NCBI GenBank assembly: GCA_030539115.1 | Contig: JAUNSR010000017.1 | Span: 1 to 64,000 of the forward strand | Source of the DNA: Bacteroidales bacterium | Lineage (GTDB): Bacteria; Bacteroidota; Bacteroidia; Bacteroidales; JAUNSR01 | Reading direction: 5' to 3' | DNA length: 64,000 nucleotides | Part shown: positions 35,165 through 44,308 of the stretch, one piece after another | How the letters are laid out: the number at the start of each line of letters is the position of its first letter | Position numbering within the stretch: the stretch's first letter is position 1 | Notes under the pieces: generated by a model | What the model was told of the DNA's origin: nothing | Databases searched by the model: none | The model's input: the letters and a program-made list of their open reading frames with translations, nothing else | Made by a program: the position numbers and the translations under genes

Positions 35165-35916
35165 TTATTTTTTAATAAGCGCCTAATTTTTTCTATTATA
35201 AGAATTAGTTTATAATTTCTATCAATCATGTTTAATAAGGGATATATATAATTCGGAAACATTTTATTAAAAATGTCCTTTCTCTCAATATATGCTGAAC
35301 TTGAATTGTTACTAATCCCAGTCGCATCAAATTTCGATATAATTAAATCTTTATAAATATAAGATTCACTATTTAAAATTATACATATTATAAAGAATTT
35401 CCAATCTGATGCTATTTTATATTTTGTATCATATAACCCATATTTATCAAATAAAACTCTTTTAATAAATGTAGCTTGATGTGGCAAAGAGCTTTTATAA
35501 AAATCCCAAATACTTAAGACTTTATTTCTTGAATTTATATTAAGATTTTTTTCTATTATTTTATTTGTACAACTAATTTTTCCATATATAAAATTTTCAG
35601 TTGTATCAGTACTAAATATAGTTGAAAGAGTTTTATTATTATATAGGGTATCACCACTATTAAGAAAAAGCATATATTCACCTTTGGCCATTATTATACC
35701 CTTATTCATAGCATCATAAATTCCATTATCAGGTTCAGAAATCCATTTCGTTATATTATTACTTTGGTCTTTAATTATATCAACGCTACCATCTTTACTA
35801 TTTCCATCTATTATTAAGTATTCAAAATCTTTATAATCTTGACATTTTACACTATTAATAGTATTTGAAAGACCAATTTTGTTATTTAAATTAACCGTTA
35901 TAATAGATAATTTCAT
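35161..35916 (-). CDS. Glycosyltransferase family 2, short type
   Basis: GT2 enzyme of 251 aa, a compact form without C-terminal extension. Motifs: LSIITVNLNNKIGLSNTI, YLIIDGNSKDGSVDI, ISEPDNGIYDAMNKGI, and the site LFLNSGD in place of DxDD. This belongs to the same subgroup as the gene at 43508-44305 (IDGGSNDGF, DKGIYDAMNKGI, HFLNSGD), which suggests two paralogous transferases in one cluster. The ATG overlaps nothing upstream; the GT4 gene before it ends 20 nt earlier. Confidence 0.91.
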   Translation of the reverse strand: MKLSIITVNLNNKIGLSNTINSVKCQDYKDFEYLIIDGNSKDGSVDIIKDQSNNITKWISEPDNGIYDAMNKGIIMAKGEYMLFLNSGDTLYNNKTLSTIFSTDTTENFIYGKISCTNKIIEKNLNINSRNKVLSIWDFYKSSLPHQATFIKRVLFDKYGLYDTKYKIASDWKFFIICIILNSESYIYKDLIISKFDATGISNNSSSAYIERKDIFNKMFPNYIYPLLNMIDRNYKLILIIEKIRRLLKNK

Positions 35917-35936
35917 AAAATAGATTTAATAAATAC

Positions 35937-37058
35937 TCAATTACACAATGATAGAAATAAATCATTCCATTGATTCATAATCTTTTCTTCTGAGAATGTT
36001 TGAATGGTTTTATATGCTTCATGTCCAAACTTTTCTCTCAATCCAACATCACTCATTAGTTCATTCAATTTATCAGAAAAATCAATTACATTTTCATGTG
36101 GAATTAAAAAGCCATTTCTATTATTTTCGATCATATCAGATGGCCCACACGGACAATCAAAAGAAATAGCCGCCATGCCAATTGACATAGCTTCTGCTAA
36201 CACTAACCCAAAACCCTCAAATCTTGAAGTAAAAAGAAATATTGAAGAATCATAAAATAAATCTTCTATATTATCCCTTTCATCTAAAAATTCTATGTTT
36301 TTTATATGCATTTGTTCAGCCATCTTCATATATGGAATTTTATTTCCTGGTCCACAAATTAATAATTTCCAATCATGATGCTTATGGATTGTTGTCTTCC
36401 AAATTTTCAATAATAAATCAAATCCTTTTTGAAATACAAATCGGCCAACTGCTATAGCTTGTTTTTTTTGATAATTATTAAATTTAAATGCAGGAATTTC
36501 AATAGGATTAGAAATAACTATACCATTTTTTAAGTTCCACTCAGATAAATCTTTTTTGGTCAGAGCGACAAAATAATTATAATTAGAAAAAGACCATTTG
36601 TAAACTATATTTATACAATAACTATATATTTTCTTAAAATAGCCAACATTATATAAATTATATTTTTGGATTGCCATAGAATAATGAAATTCTTGGATAG
36701 TTTTATAATTTCTACATATAAATGGCAATAAAATTTCTTCTGGATTATTATTAGTAGTTATTATAATATCTGGATTAATTTCGTCTATTATTTTTTTAAA
36801 ATTAAATCCAAATGAAAAAATGCCTCTGATAAGGCTTAATAAGAATATTACTTTCCCAAATATTAAATTGGAATAATTTAGATGATGTATTTTGACAGAT
36901 TCATTCAATCTAAAAGATGGTGACTGTCCATAAAAATTATTCACAATAATATGGACATCATACCCATAGGTTTCAACAAGATAATTAATTTTCCTTAATG
37001 TAACTCGCTGAGTACCGCCCTTTGAATGAATATCATCTATATTATAAACTATTTTCAT
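35937..37058 (-). CDS. Glycosyltransferase family 4, first of a tandem pair
   Basis: GT-B enzyme of 373 aa. N-terminal DDIHSKGGTQRVTLRKINYL, donor-domain opening QAIAVGRFVFQKGFDLLL (about 200), the E-x7-E motif EGFGLVLAEAMSIG (about 284), and CPCGPSDMIENNRNGFLI. The last motif matches CPAGPSEIINNNEDGF in the next gene, and the N-termini also align, so the two are ancient tandem duplicates. The spacer is 1 nt. They probably make similar linkages in the repeat unit. Confidence 0.92.
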   Translation of the reverse strand: MKIVYNIDDIHSKGGTQRVTLRKINYLVETYGYDVHIIVNNFYGQSPSFRLNESVKIHHLNYSNLIFGKVIFLLSLIRGIFSFGFNFKKIIDEINPDIIITTNNNPEEILLPFICRNYKTIQEFHYSMAIQKYNLYNVGYFKKIYSYCINIVYKWSFSNYNYFVALTKKDLSEWNLKNGIVISNPIEIPAFKFNNYQKKQAIAVGRFVFQKGFDLLLKIWKTTIHKHHDWKLLICGPGNKIPYMKMAEQMHIKNIEFLDERDNIEDLFYDSSIFLFTSRFEGFGLVLAEAMSIGMAAISFDCPCGPSDMIENNRNGFLIPHENVIDFSDKLNELMSDVGLREKFGHEAYKTIQTFSEEKIMNQWNDLFLSLCN

Positions 37059-37059
37059 T

Positions 37060-38157
37060 TCATATATTATTAAAAAGATTTACCCACATTTCCATTACAT
37101 TTTTCATCTCATATCTTTTTATATTCAAAGAAGCTTTCTGACTCATTTGGGTTCTTATATTTTTATTTTCAATTAAAAAACATACTTTTTCAATAAGAGC
37201 ATCCATATCTAATTCTTTTACAACAAAACCATCTTCATTATTATTAATTATTTCGGAAGGACCTGCTGGACAATCTACTGATACACATGGCAACCCGCAT
37301 TGCATTGCTTCTCCTAAAACCAAAGGAAATCCTTCATATCTTGAAGACATTACATAAATAGAAGATTTCTGTAAAATATACTCCACATCTTTTACAGGAG
37401 GCAATAGACTAATTACATTATTTAAATCATATTTTTTAATTAATTCCCTATAGAGAAATTCATCCTCTCCATAACCGTAAATTTCTAATTTCCAATTTGG
37501 AAATTTATTTTTTACTTCAATCCATTTCGGAATAAGTAAGTCATATCCTTTCTGATAATTATATCTTCCTAAAGAAACGACAATATTTTCTCTTTCTACT
37601 GCAGACGAAGGGTTTAAATAAATAGGATTTGGAATAGAATAAATTTTTTGTTTATATATAAGTTGGCGCTTAGTTTTATCTTTCTCTGTTAAACTTACAA
37701 TATTATAAAATCTCAATTTTATATTAATTTTGAACCATTTCTTAATTTTTCCTATTAAAGAAATATCACTTTCTAAATAAGCACAATGATATTCTAATAT
37801 TCTCTTTATATTAAATGTAAATAAAATAACAGTAAAAGGTTCAATATAATCTCTTACGGTAACTATTATATTAGGCTTTATCTTTAATATTAGTTTGATA
37901 AAATCAAATCTAAATTTTATAAATCTAATAATTCTTCCAATTAATGGGATCTTTAAATATTTATCATAATCATCTTTAAATAAAGAATGAAATATTATTT
38001 TATTATCATATTTATAATCAGATATTATGCCATGTCTATCATCCATACATAAATTATGAATTTCATATCCGTGATTAACTAAATAATTTTCTTTACAAGA
38101 AGTTACTCTATTAATTCCTCCGAAGCCAAACCAATCTTGAATATAAAGTATTTTCAT
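37060..38157 (-). CDS. Glycosyltransferase family 4, second of a tandem pair
   Basis: GT-B enzyme of 365 aa with N-terminal QDWFGFGGINRVTSCKENYL, NIVVSLGRYNYQKGYDLLI (about 190), and the E-x7-E motif EGFPLVLGEAMQCG (about 278). Sequence pattern is close to the downstream 373-aa enzyme. It is the first transferase after the acyl-transfer cassette, 20 nt past the SGNH-like gene. Donor not identifiable. Confidence 0.92.
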   Translation of the reverse strand: MKILYIQDWFGFGGINRVTSCKENYLVNHGYEIHNLCMDDRHGIISDYKYDNKIIFHSLFKDDYDKYLKIPLIGRIIRFIKFRFDFIKLILKIKPNIIVTVRDYIEPFTVILFTFNIKRILEYHCAYLESDISLIGKIKKWFKINIKLRFYNIVSLTEKDKTKRQLIYKQKIYSIPNPIYLNPSSAVERENIVVSLGRYNYQKGYDLLIPKWIEVKNKFPNWKLEIYGYGEDEFLYRELIKKYDLNNVISLLPPVKDVEYILQKSSIYVMSSRYEGFPLVLGEAMQCGLPCVSVDCPAGPSEIINNNEDGFVVKELDMDALIEKVCFLIENKNIRTQMSQKASLNIKRYEMKNVMEMWVNLFNNI

Positions 38158-38177
38158 AATATTATCATTTAAAATAT

Positions 38178-39113
38178 TTAATTCGCTCTTATTTTTCTTA
38201 TAATCTTTCTTGTATTATTATCAACAGCTTTTCTATTTAAATGGAAAGGAAAATCATAAAATAAAGAATCTTGATATATAAATTCCTGAGGTGAATAATC
38301 TAATGACAACTTATCTTTGTTTATCCATGAACTTATTTCATTAATTTTATTCTTCACAGCATTATATGAAGTATTATCTAAAGTTGGAGGTAAAATAAGC
38401 AAAGATGCATTCTTATCAGTGATATAATTTTTAAATTCTTCTAATTCATTAAAGAATTTTGAATTTAATTTATCAATAGAATTATCTTTAAGAGGGATAT
38501 ATTCTTGCTTATTCTCTAACCACTCAGTTCTTACATCACCATATTCATTAAAAGAAGATCTTTTATAAGGACCACTGCCAGATGTTTGGCCTGTTAATTT
38601 ATCAAGTATAAATATTGTAGGTAATTTAATTTTTGTAATACCATATTCCAAGAATTTACTTAATAAAGAAATACGTTGTTTAAACGGAATAAATTGCTTA
38701 GATGATGGATTGCCATCAATCATTAAAGCGACTAATTCTATATTGCCTTTTGAAACATTCCCTGCAAACTGAGTATAATCGGGAATGAACACCACAATAT
38801 CACCTCTGTTTACAAACGGTTTTATTTCTTCCATCATAAAGTCAGCTCCTAAATTGCCATGAATTGCCATATTCACAACAGGCATTTTAAGAGAATCTTG
38901 GATCATTTTACTATTTACACCAAAACTCACATTTGATCCTCCTATAAATATAATTTTAGGTGAACTTAAGTTTTGAAGTCTATTTTGTTTATCTTTATTT
39001 GCATATAATAAATTGTCGTAAATATTATAATTAGGCATAAAAAAGACAATTAATAATATTATTACAAATGAAAAAAAACAAAATTCCAATATATTAAAAA
39101 TATACTTTTTCAT
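38178..39113 (-). CDS. SGNH-like / DltD-like membrane-anchored protein of an acyl-transfer cassette
   Basis: Protein of 311 aa with one N-terminal membrane helix (about 7-27) and a domain expected outside the inner membrane. The SGNH block I site is IFIGGSNVSFG (candidate Ser60), block III-like NMAIHGN follows, and the C-terminal YDFPFHLNRKA supplies a D-x-x-H pair. This layout matches DltD and AlgJ/AlgX-type proteins that act with MBOAT transferases in decorating glycans or teichoic acids. It directly follows the MBOAT gene (3-nt gap). It probably takes the acyl group delivered through the MBOAT and passes it to the polysaccharide, though this is inferred from family and context. Confidence 0.75.
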   Translation of the reverse strand: MKKYIFNILEFCFFSFVIILLIVFFMPNYNIYDNLLYANKDKQNRLQNLSSPKIIFIGGSNVSFGVNSKMIQDSLKMPVVNMAIHGNLGADFMMEEIKPFVNRGDIVVFIPDYTQFAGNVSKGNIELVALMIDGNPSSKQFIPFKQRISLLSKFLEYGITKIKLPTIFILDKLTGQTSGSGPYKRSSFNEYGDVRTEWLENKQEYIPLKDNSIDKLNSKFFNELEEFKNYITDKNASLLILPPTLDNTSYNAVKNKINEISSWINKDKLSLDYSPQEFIYQDSLFYDFPFHLNRKAVDNNTRKIIRKIRAN

Positions 39114-39116
39114 TTA

Positions 39117-40556
39117 TTAGAATTTAAAATATATGAATTCTCTTTCTGGTTGATCAAAAAATTGAAATAAAGAAAAGAATAGAATCATATAAATCCCCCA
39201 TCTTATTGGTTTGTATTTAATATTTAAACTTTCTAACGCAAATTCCTTATCTTTTTGACTCCATTCAAATATCATAGTTATTAATATCAGAAATAACATT
39301 AAAAAATCAAATCCTGTAGTAGGATATTTAAATATTGAATAAGAAAAAAGTCCTTTCAAATAAACAAAAGCCAATTTTACAGAATCTGCTCTAAAAAAAA
39401 CATTTGTAATCATTACCAATAAAAATGTCGATAACATTGAGAAGAATTCCTTTGGAGTAGGGAAAAAATTATTAGAATTAAATTTTTTCTTTTTATTCAT
39501 TTTTCCCGCTATTATTAATGGAATAAAATATAATCCATTTAATAATCCCCACAAAACAAATGTCCAATTTGCTCCATGCCATAAGCCGGAGGATAAAAAT
39601 GTAAGTATAATCCCCAAAATAACTGCCTTATTGCCCCAATCTCTAAGTTCAATAGATATAGGAGTAAAAATATATTCTGTTAACCATGATGTAAGTGATA
39701 TATGCCATCTTTTCCAATAATCAGCAATATTTTGTGAAAAATATGGATAGTTAAAATTTCTTGCCACTCTAAATCCTAACAATTTAGATACTCCTATTGC
39801 TATATCTGAATATCCAGAAAAATCCATATATATTTGAATAGTATAATAAAATAGCCCTATCCATAACGAACTTGATGGTAATGAAGCAGAATTATTAAAA
39901 ACAATATTTACATAATCAGAGCAACCATCAGCAATAACCATTTTCTTGAATAATCCCCAAAGAATTTGTTTAGTTCCTTTGACAGCTAATTCATAATTAA
40001 AAGTAGATATATGTTTTAATTGTGGAATTAATTTGTTAGCCTTATCAATAGGACCGGAAATAATAGTAGGGAAAAAAGACACAAAGTTTGCGAATATTAA
40101 TATATTTTTTTCTGGTTCAATTTTTTCATTATAAACATCTAATAAATAGCCAATAGATCTAAATGTATAGAAACTTATTCCTAAAGGAAGTATTATATTT
40201 AGTGGAGTCCAAGGTAAATTATCTTTTAATCCAAAAACATCTATAAATGAGGAAATAAAAAAATTGAAATATTTACAATAAAACAACGTTCCTAACCCCT
40301 GAGCAAGCCCAATGGTCAGAAATATTTTTTTTAATTTTTCATTTTTAGCTTTTTCAATTTTTATACCTAATACATATACAAGTACAATATTTAGAATAAG
40401 GAGGAAAAGAAATTTCCAATTCCACCAAGCATAAAAAAAACAATTTGAAAAAAGCAAAAATATATTTCTTAATTTTATAGTTTTATTAAAGAAATTCCAA
40501 TATAATAGGAATACTATTATAAAGAAATACAAGAATTGAAAAGAATTAAAAATCAT
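39117..40556 (-). CDS. MBOAT-family membrane O-acyltransferase (AlgI/DltB-like)
   Basis: Integral membrane protein of 479 aa, a normal length for AlgI/DltB. About ten hydrophobic segments are visible. The MBOAT signatures are ADYWKRWHISLTSWL (His285) and SSGLWHGANWTFVLWG with the catalytic-type His327; ISGPIDKANKLIPQL and YMDFSGYSDIAIG are further AlgI/DltB marks. These enzymes move an acyl group from a cytoplasmic donor to an acceptor beyond the membrane. Here the next gene upstream is an acyl carrier protein (4-nt overlap), as in dlt operons, so the donor is probably acyl-S-ACP rather than acetyl-CoA. Confidence 0.93.
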   Translation of the reverse strand: MIFNSFQFLYFFIIVFLLYWNFFNKTIKLRNIFLLFSNCFFYAWWNWKFLFLLILNIVLVYVLGIKIEKAKNEKLKKIFLTIGLAQGLGTLFYCKYFNFFISSFIDVFGLKDNLPWTPLNIILPLGISFYTFRSIGYLLDVYNEKIEPEKNILIFANFVSFFPTIISGPIDKANKLIPQLKHISTFNYELAVKGTKQILWGLFKKMVIADGCSDYVNIVFNNSASLPSSSLWIGLFYYTIQIYMDFSGYSDIAIGVSKLLGFRVARNFNYPYFSQNIADYWKRWHISLTSWLTEYIFTPISIELRDWGNKAVILGIILTFLSSGLWHGANWTFVLWGLLNGLYFIPLIIAGKMNKKKKFNSNNFFPTPKEFFSMLSTFLLVMITNVFFRADSVKLAFVYLKGLFSYSIFKYPTTGFDFLMLFLILITMIFEWSQKDKEFALESLNIKYKPIRWGIYMILFFSLFQFFDQPEREFIYFKF

Positions 40557-40798
40557 TTTTTTATTTTTTCTAATATTGAGTCTATCATTTCTCCTATATT
40601 ATTCCATTTTCTAATTTCTTTTGAATTAAATCTTATAAAAAATTCCTTTTCTATCTCTACAATTAATTGTATATGAGTTAAGGAATCCCATTCTTCAATG
40701 TCATTAGCTGTAGTATTTTCTAATAATTCAATACCTTCATTATCCAAGATGTTAATAAAAATATCTTGTAACTTTATTAATATATCACTTCTTTCCAT
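40553..40798 (-). CDS. Acyl carrier protein
   Basis: Acidic four-helix carrier of 81 aa. The phosphopantetheine site is EEWDSLTHIQL with Ser39, preceded by the usual helix 1 and followed by VEIEKEFFIRF. It is clearly not the housekeeping FabF-linked AcpP: the motif DSLTHI and the setting between an FkbH-like enzyme and an MBOAT point to a dedicated carrier, comparable to DltC or to the carriers that receive glyceryl groups in polyketide loading. Its stop overlaps the MBOAT start by 4 nt, and the FkbH gene ends 5 nt before it. Confidence 0.93.
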   Translation of the reverse strand: MERSDILIKLQDIFINILDNEGIELLENTTANDIEEWDSLTHIQLIVEIEKEFFIRFNSKEIRKWNNIGEMIDSILEKIKK

Positions 40799-40803
40799 AA
40801 ATA

Positions 40804-42522
40804 TTATTTTTTATTTATAAAGCATTTCTTTGTTATGTAATTATCAACAGATAAGGTCCATTTATTAGTACTAGTTTCTTTAAAGCCTAAACTATTATAA
40901 TGATTTGCAACAATACCATTCTTACTTGTTGGTAAATATTCCCCTATTATCGTTTTATAATTATTTTCTTTTGCATAGGTTACTAAACTATTTAGAACAA
41001 AATTTTCCATGCCTCTTTTTAAAACTCGACAACTCATAAACCATGAGTCAATAAACAAAATATCTTTATCAAGTTTTTTTAATATAACTACACAAATGAG
41101 CCCATTGTCTCCATACTTATCTTCTAAAGTAAATGCAAAAGTTGCATAGTCTGAATTATTTGAAATCTTTATTATATTATCTTCATCATATCTTATAGTC
41201 CTCAAATTGAATTGATTAGATCTTTGAGACAATTGAGATACTCTTGGAGAATTAAAACTATTAAATTCAGATATATCTGATAACATATTTAAGCTTTTCA
41301 AATAATCATCTTCATTTGAAAAATTCATTTTTTCACTAAGTCTCTTGAATTCAGTTTGATATTGAGTAGTTCTTTTTGCATCTTCCTCTGAAAAATTAGT
41401 AGTTTCAAATAAATCCAGACTTGACAGATATTGCAAATAATTTGCAGGATCTTCAGGCAAATCAGGAATACAAATATCTTCTATTTGTTCTTTAACCATA
41501 TTTCGTTCAAATGGATTATCATCTACAAATACCATAGAATCAAATCCTATATTTAGGATTCTCTGTATTTGTCTTATATTATCAACTTTATTATTCCAAT
41601 TTGCAATAAAAACTGCAACATCATCAAGTTTAAGAATCATGTCAGGGTGTTTCAAAAATGGCTCTTTTGCTATTGATTCTGTGTTTTTACTACACACGGC
41701 TATGATAATTCCTCTATTCTTGAGTTTTTTAATCCAATACTGAAATTCTGTAAATGCTTTTCCTATTCCTAAACTTCCCAATTGAATATTTTCTATTCCA
41801 TCATCGCCTATTACTCCACCCCATAATGTATTATCTAAGTCTAATATTAGACATTTTTTAATTTTACCAATTAATGAAGATACTATCGCAACAGTACGAA
41901 AAGCGATAACAGGAAGAGACTCTATGCTTAAAACCATTTCTGTATTCACATATATAGAGGGAGAAAATAAATTATTAAATCCTATTTGATTTTGTATTGA
42001 AGATAGATCACAAACATAACAATTAGGAATCTCTATTATATAAGAAGAAAGGTTGAAATTGAGTTTTCTTATTTGAAACAGAAAAGAGCTTTCAACTTTC
42101 GAAGCGTAACTACCATACACAGAATCATCGATTTCATTGAAATTATAAATAATAATTTTTGCATCTAATTTATTATTTATTGTTGTTATTAAGTCTTTAA
42201 TTCTTTGTAATTGTTCTTCTGCAAAAGAAATCTGTGTTAATGATTTATTATAAGACTGCAAAAGTTTATACGAAGAAATAAACAAAATAATATATTGAGG
42301 ATTAAAATCATACAATTCTGAAGTTGGATCATATATTTGTCTTTCAATTTGATTGAAATCTGCTTCAAAAATATTAATGTTTAAATTCTCATTATAGCCT
42401 GTACCTCTTATGGCTTGAGATAACAGTTGAGTTGCACTATCACCTAATAATGCAACTTTAATTTCTTTGAATGAAGAAAAATCTTTCTTAAGATTTTTTT
42501 TTAGAGAAGAAAAATCTTTCAT
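40804..42522 (-). CDS. FkbH-like HAD-superfamily protein (predicted glyceryl-ACP loading)
   Basis: Protein of 572 aa. Three parts can be seen: an N-terminal SGNH-like stretch (about 20-200, with VALLGDSATQ), the HAD-IIIC phosphatase-like domain (about 220-360) with ILDLDNTLWGGVIGDDG (D228, D230) and FVDDNPFER (D334, D335), and a C-terminal GNAT-like domain (about 410-565, with RSNQFNLRT and DSWFMSCRVLKRGME). This is the FkbH family, whose studied members take the three-carbon unit of 1,3-bisphosphoglycerate and load a glyceryl group onto a carrier protein. The carrier gene follows 5 nt later. I infer that it charges that ACP for the MBOAT. Confidence 0.88.
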   Translation of the reverse strand: MKDFSSLKKNLKKDFSSFKEIKVALLGDSATQLLSQAIRGTGYNENLNINIFEADFNQIERQIYDPTSELYDFNPQYIILFISSYKLLQSYNKSLTQISFAEEQLQRIKDLITTINNKLDAKIIIYNFNEIDDSVYGSYASKVESSFLFQIRKLNFNLSSYIIEIPNCYVCDLSSIQNQIGFNNLFSPSIYVNTEMVLSIESLPVIAFRTVAIVSSLIGKIKKCLILDLDNTLWGGVIGDDGIENIQLGSLGIGKAFTEFQYWIKKLKNRGIIIAVCSKNTESIAKEPFLKHPDMILKLDDVAVFIANWNNKVDNIRQIQRILNIGFDSMVFVDDNPFERNMVKEQIEDICIPDLPEDPANYLQYLSSLDLFETTNFSEEDAKRTTQYQTEFKRLSEKMNFSNEDDYLKSLNMLSDISEFNSFNSPRVSQLSQRSNQFNLRTIRYDEDNIIKISNNSDYATFAFTLEDKYGDNGLICVVILKKLDKDILFIDSWFMSCRVLKRGMENFVLNSLVTYAKENNYKTIIGEYLPTSKNGIVANHYNSLGFKETSTNKWTLSVDNYITKKCFINKK

Positions 42523-42524
42523 AA

Positions 42525-43511
42525 TTATTTTATCAAATATTGCTTTATTAAATTCTTAATCATTGATGCTCTATTTAGCCTTTTATCTTTTTGTTGATAT
42601 TTAAAGATACTTTTTTTTAAAGATAATAATAGAGCTTTAGGATAATCAGTTGGTTTACATAGATTCATTATATCGAAATCCTCTGTTGTAATTATATTGT
42701 CAAATTCCTTTTGATAATTCTGCGTAATTGATTTTCTTATAGAATACATATATAGATTCCAAACAACTTTTTTTATTTCATCTTTAAGAAAATTCATATT
42801 AATAAAGAAGTTAAAGATCTCTCTATTGATAATAATCAAGTCGTAAATCGTTTTAAATTTCCTATTATTTGTAGTAGAATTATTATGAATTCTATATTTT
42901 ACAACTGGGAAATATGGTATAAAACTTATTTTTTTTGCATAAAAAAAAGTCTGCAACACAAATAAGGCGTCTTCATGGAAAAATCCTTCTTTAAAAAATA
43001 AATCATTTTTAATTAAAAAATCTCTTTTAAATACATAGCACCAAGGCACTAAGGGAATATTCGATGCTGATAATTCAAGTACAGATAATCCATCATAAAT
43101 AATATTGTTATAGAATTGTAGTTCTTTATAGTATAAATTAAAATACATATCGCTATCACAAGAGATAGCATTAAAACATATTATATCTTCATCAATTATC
43201 TTAGTAATTACAAATTCTAAAGACTTATAAATTAACGAATCATCACTATCCAAAAAGAAAATATATTCCCCTCGAGCCATTTTTAATGCATTATTACGAG
43301 CATTACTTTGACCTTTGTTTGACTGAGTAATTATTGTAAAGTTATCAATATTGCTTTCAAACGATTTTAATAATTCTAGAGATTTATCTGTTGATCCATC
43401 ATCAATGCAAATCAACTCATAATCTATTGAATCACAAATCTTAATAGAATTAATGCATTCATCTAAAAACTTAAAGGAATTATAAATCGGAATAATTATT
43501 GATAATTTCAT
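42525..43511 (-). CDS. Glycosyltransferase family 2
   Basis: GT2 enzyme of 328 aa: LSIIIPIYNSFKFLDECI, CIDDGSTDKSLELL, GQSNARNNALKMARGEYI and the metal site FFLDSDD, then the GFFHEDALFVLQTFFYA motif near 180. It precedes the FkbH-like gene by 2 nt and overlaps the compact GT2 gene upstream by 4 nt. Very AT-rich like its neighbours. Substrate unknown. Confidence 0.92.
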   Translation of the reverse strand: MKLSIIIPIYNSFKFLDECINSIKICDSIDYELICIDDGSTDKSLELLKSFESNIDNFTIITQSNKGQSNARNNALKMARGEYIFFLDSDDSLIYKSLEFVITKIIDEDIICFNAISCDSDMYFNLYYKELQFYNNIIYDGLSVLELSASNIPLVPWCYVFKRDFLIKNDLFFKEGFFHEDALFVLQTFFYAKKISFIPYFPVVKYRIHNNSTTNNRKFKTIYDLIIINREIFNFFINMNFLKDEIKKVVWNLYMYSIRKSITQNYQKEFDNIITTEDFDIMNLCKPTDYPKALLLSLKKSIFKYQQKDKRLNRASMIKNLIKQYLIK

Positions 43512-44305
43512 TTACTTAGCTTTTGTAATAATTCACCAATTTTCAAATAAAAACCAAATAGAAATTTTCTTGTTTTTAATTTTTGAGCTATAGAATATAA
43601 TTTATCATTTTTAAAAGTCCTTAATTCATCATAATCAGATAAGAAAGGTTTGAAATTTTGAGCAAAATATAATCTCCTTTCGTATAAGTTTTTGTCTTGA
43701 TTTAAGGAACTGACACCAGTTGTATCGTAATCAACTACAACTAAATCATATTTTTTATAACTACTATTATTTCTAATTATAGTTTCTAATAGAAATATCC
43801 AATCAGAACATATCTTATATTGAATGTTATAAAGTCCAAATCTATCAAATAAATCTTTTTTAAAAAATAATGACTGATGACAAATATTATCAGTAAAAAA
43901 GAAATACATGTCTAATTTTAAAGGATATATCTTTTTTATTATCTTTTTTTGGTTTATAAAATTAGCATTACCATAAATATAATCACAATCATTTTCTTTT
44001 GTAAAAATTGATTTCAATACTAAATCATCATGATATACATCTCCACTATTTAAAAAATGTAAATATTTACCAGATGACAAAGTAATACCTTTGTTCATTG
44101 CATCATATATTCCTTTATCTTTTTCACTTACTAAATTTGTAATAAGATTTCTATAAGATGATATTTTATTAATAAAACCATCATTAGAACCACCATCAAT
44201 AACTATCCATTCAAATTCTTTATAAATTTGATTTTTAATACTCTCAGCAGTTTTTATAAAGCCATCTATGTTATTATAGTTAATTGTAATAATAGTAAGT
44301 TGCAT
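43508..44305 (-). CDS. Glycosyltransferase family 2, short type
   Basis: Compact GT2 enzyme of 265 aa, with LTIITINYNNIDGFIKTA, WIVIDGGSNDGF, SEKDKGIYDAMNKGI and HFLNSGD. It is a close relative of the transferase at 35161-35916 in motifs and length. The gene follows the hexapeptide acyltransferase by 3 nt and overlaps the next GT2 by 4 nt. Confidence 0.92.
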   Translation of the reverse strand: MQLTIITINYNNIDGFIKTAESIKNQIYKEFEWIVIDGGSNDGFINKISSYRNLITNLVSEKDKGIYDAMNKGITLSSGKYLHFLNSGDVYHDDLVLKSIFTKENDCDYIYGNANFINQKKIIKKIYPLKLDMYFFFTDNICHQSLFFKKDLFDRFGLYNIQYKICSDWIFLLETIIRNNSSYKKYDLVVVDYDTTGVSSLNQDKNLYERRLYFAQNFKPFLSDYDELRTFKNDKLYSIAQKLKTRKFLFGFYLKIGELLQKLSK

Positions 44306-44308
44306 AAA

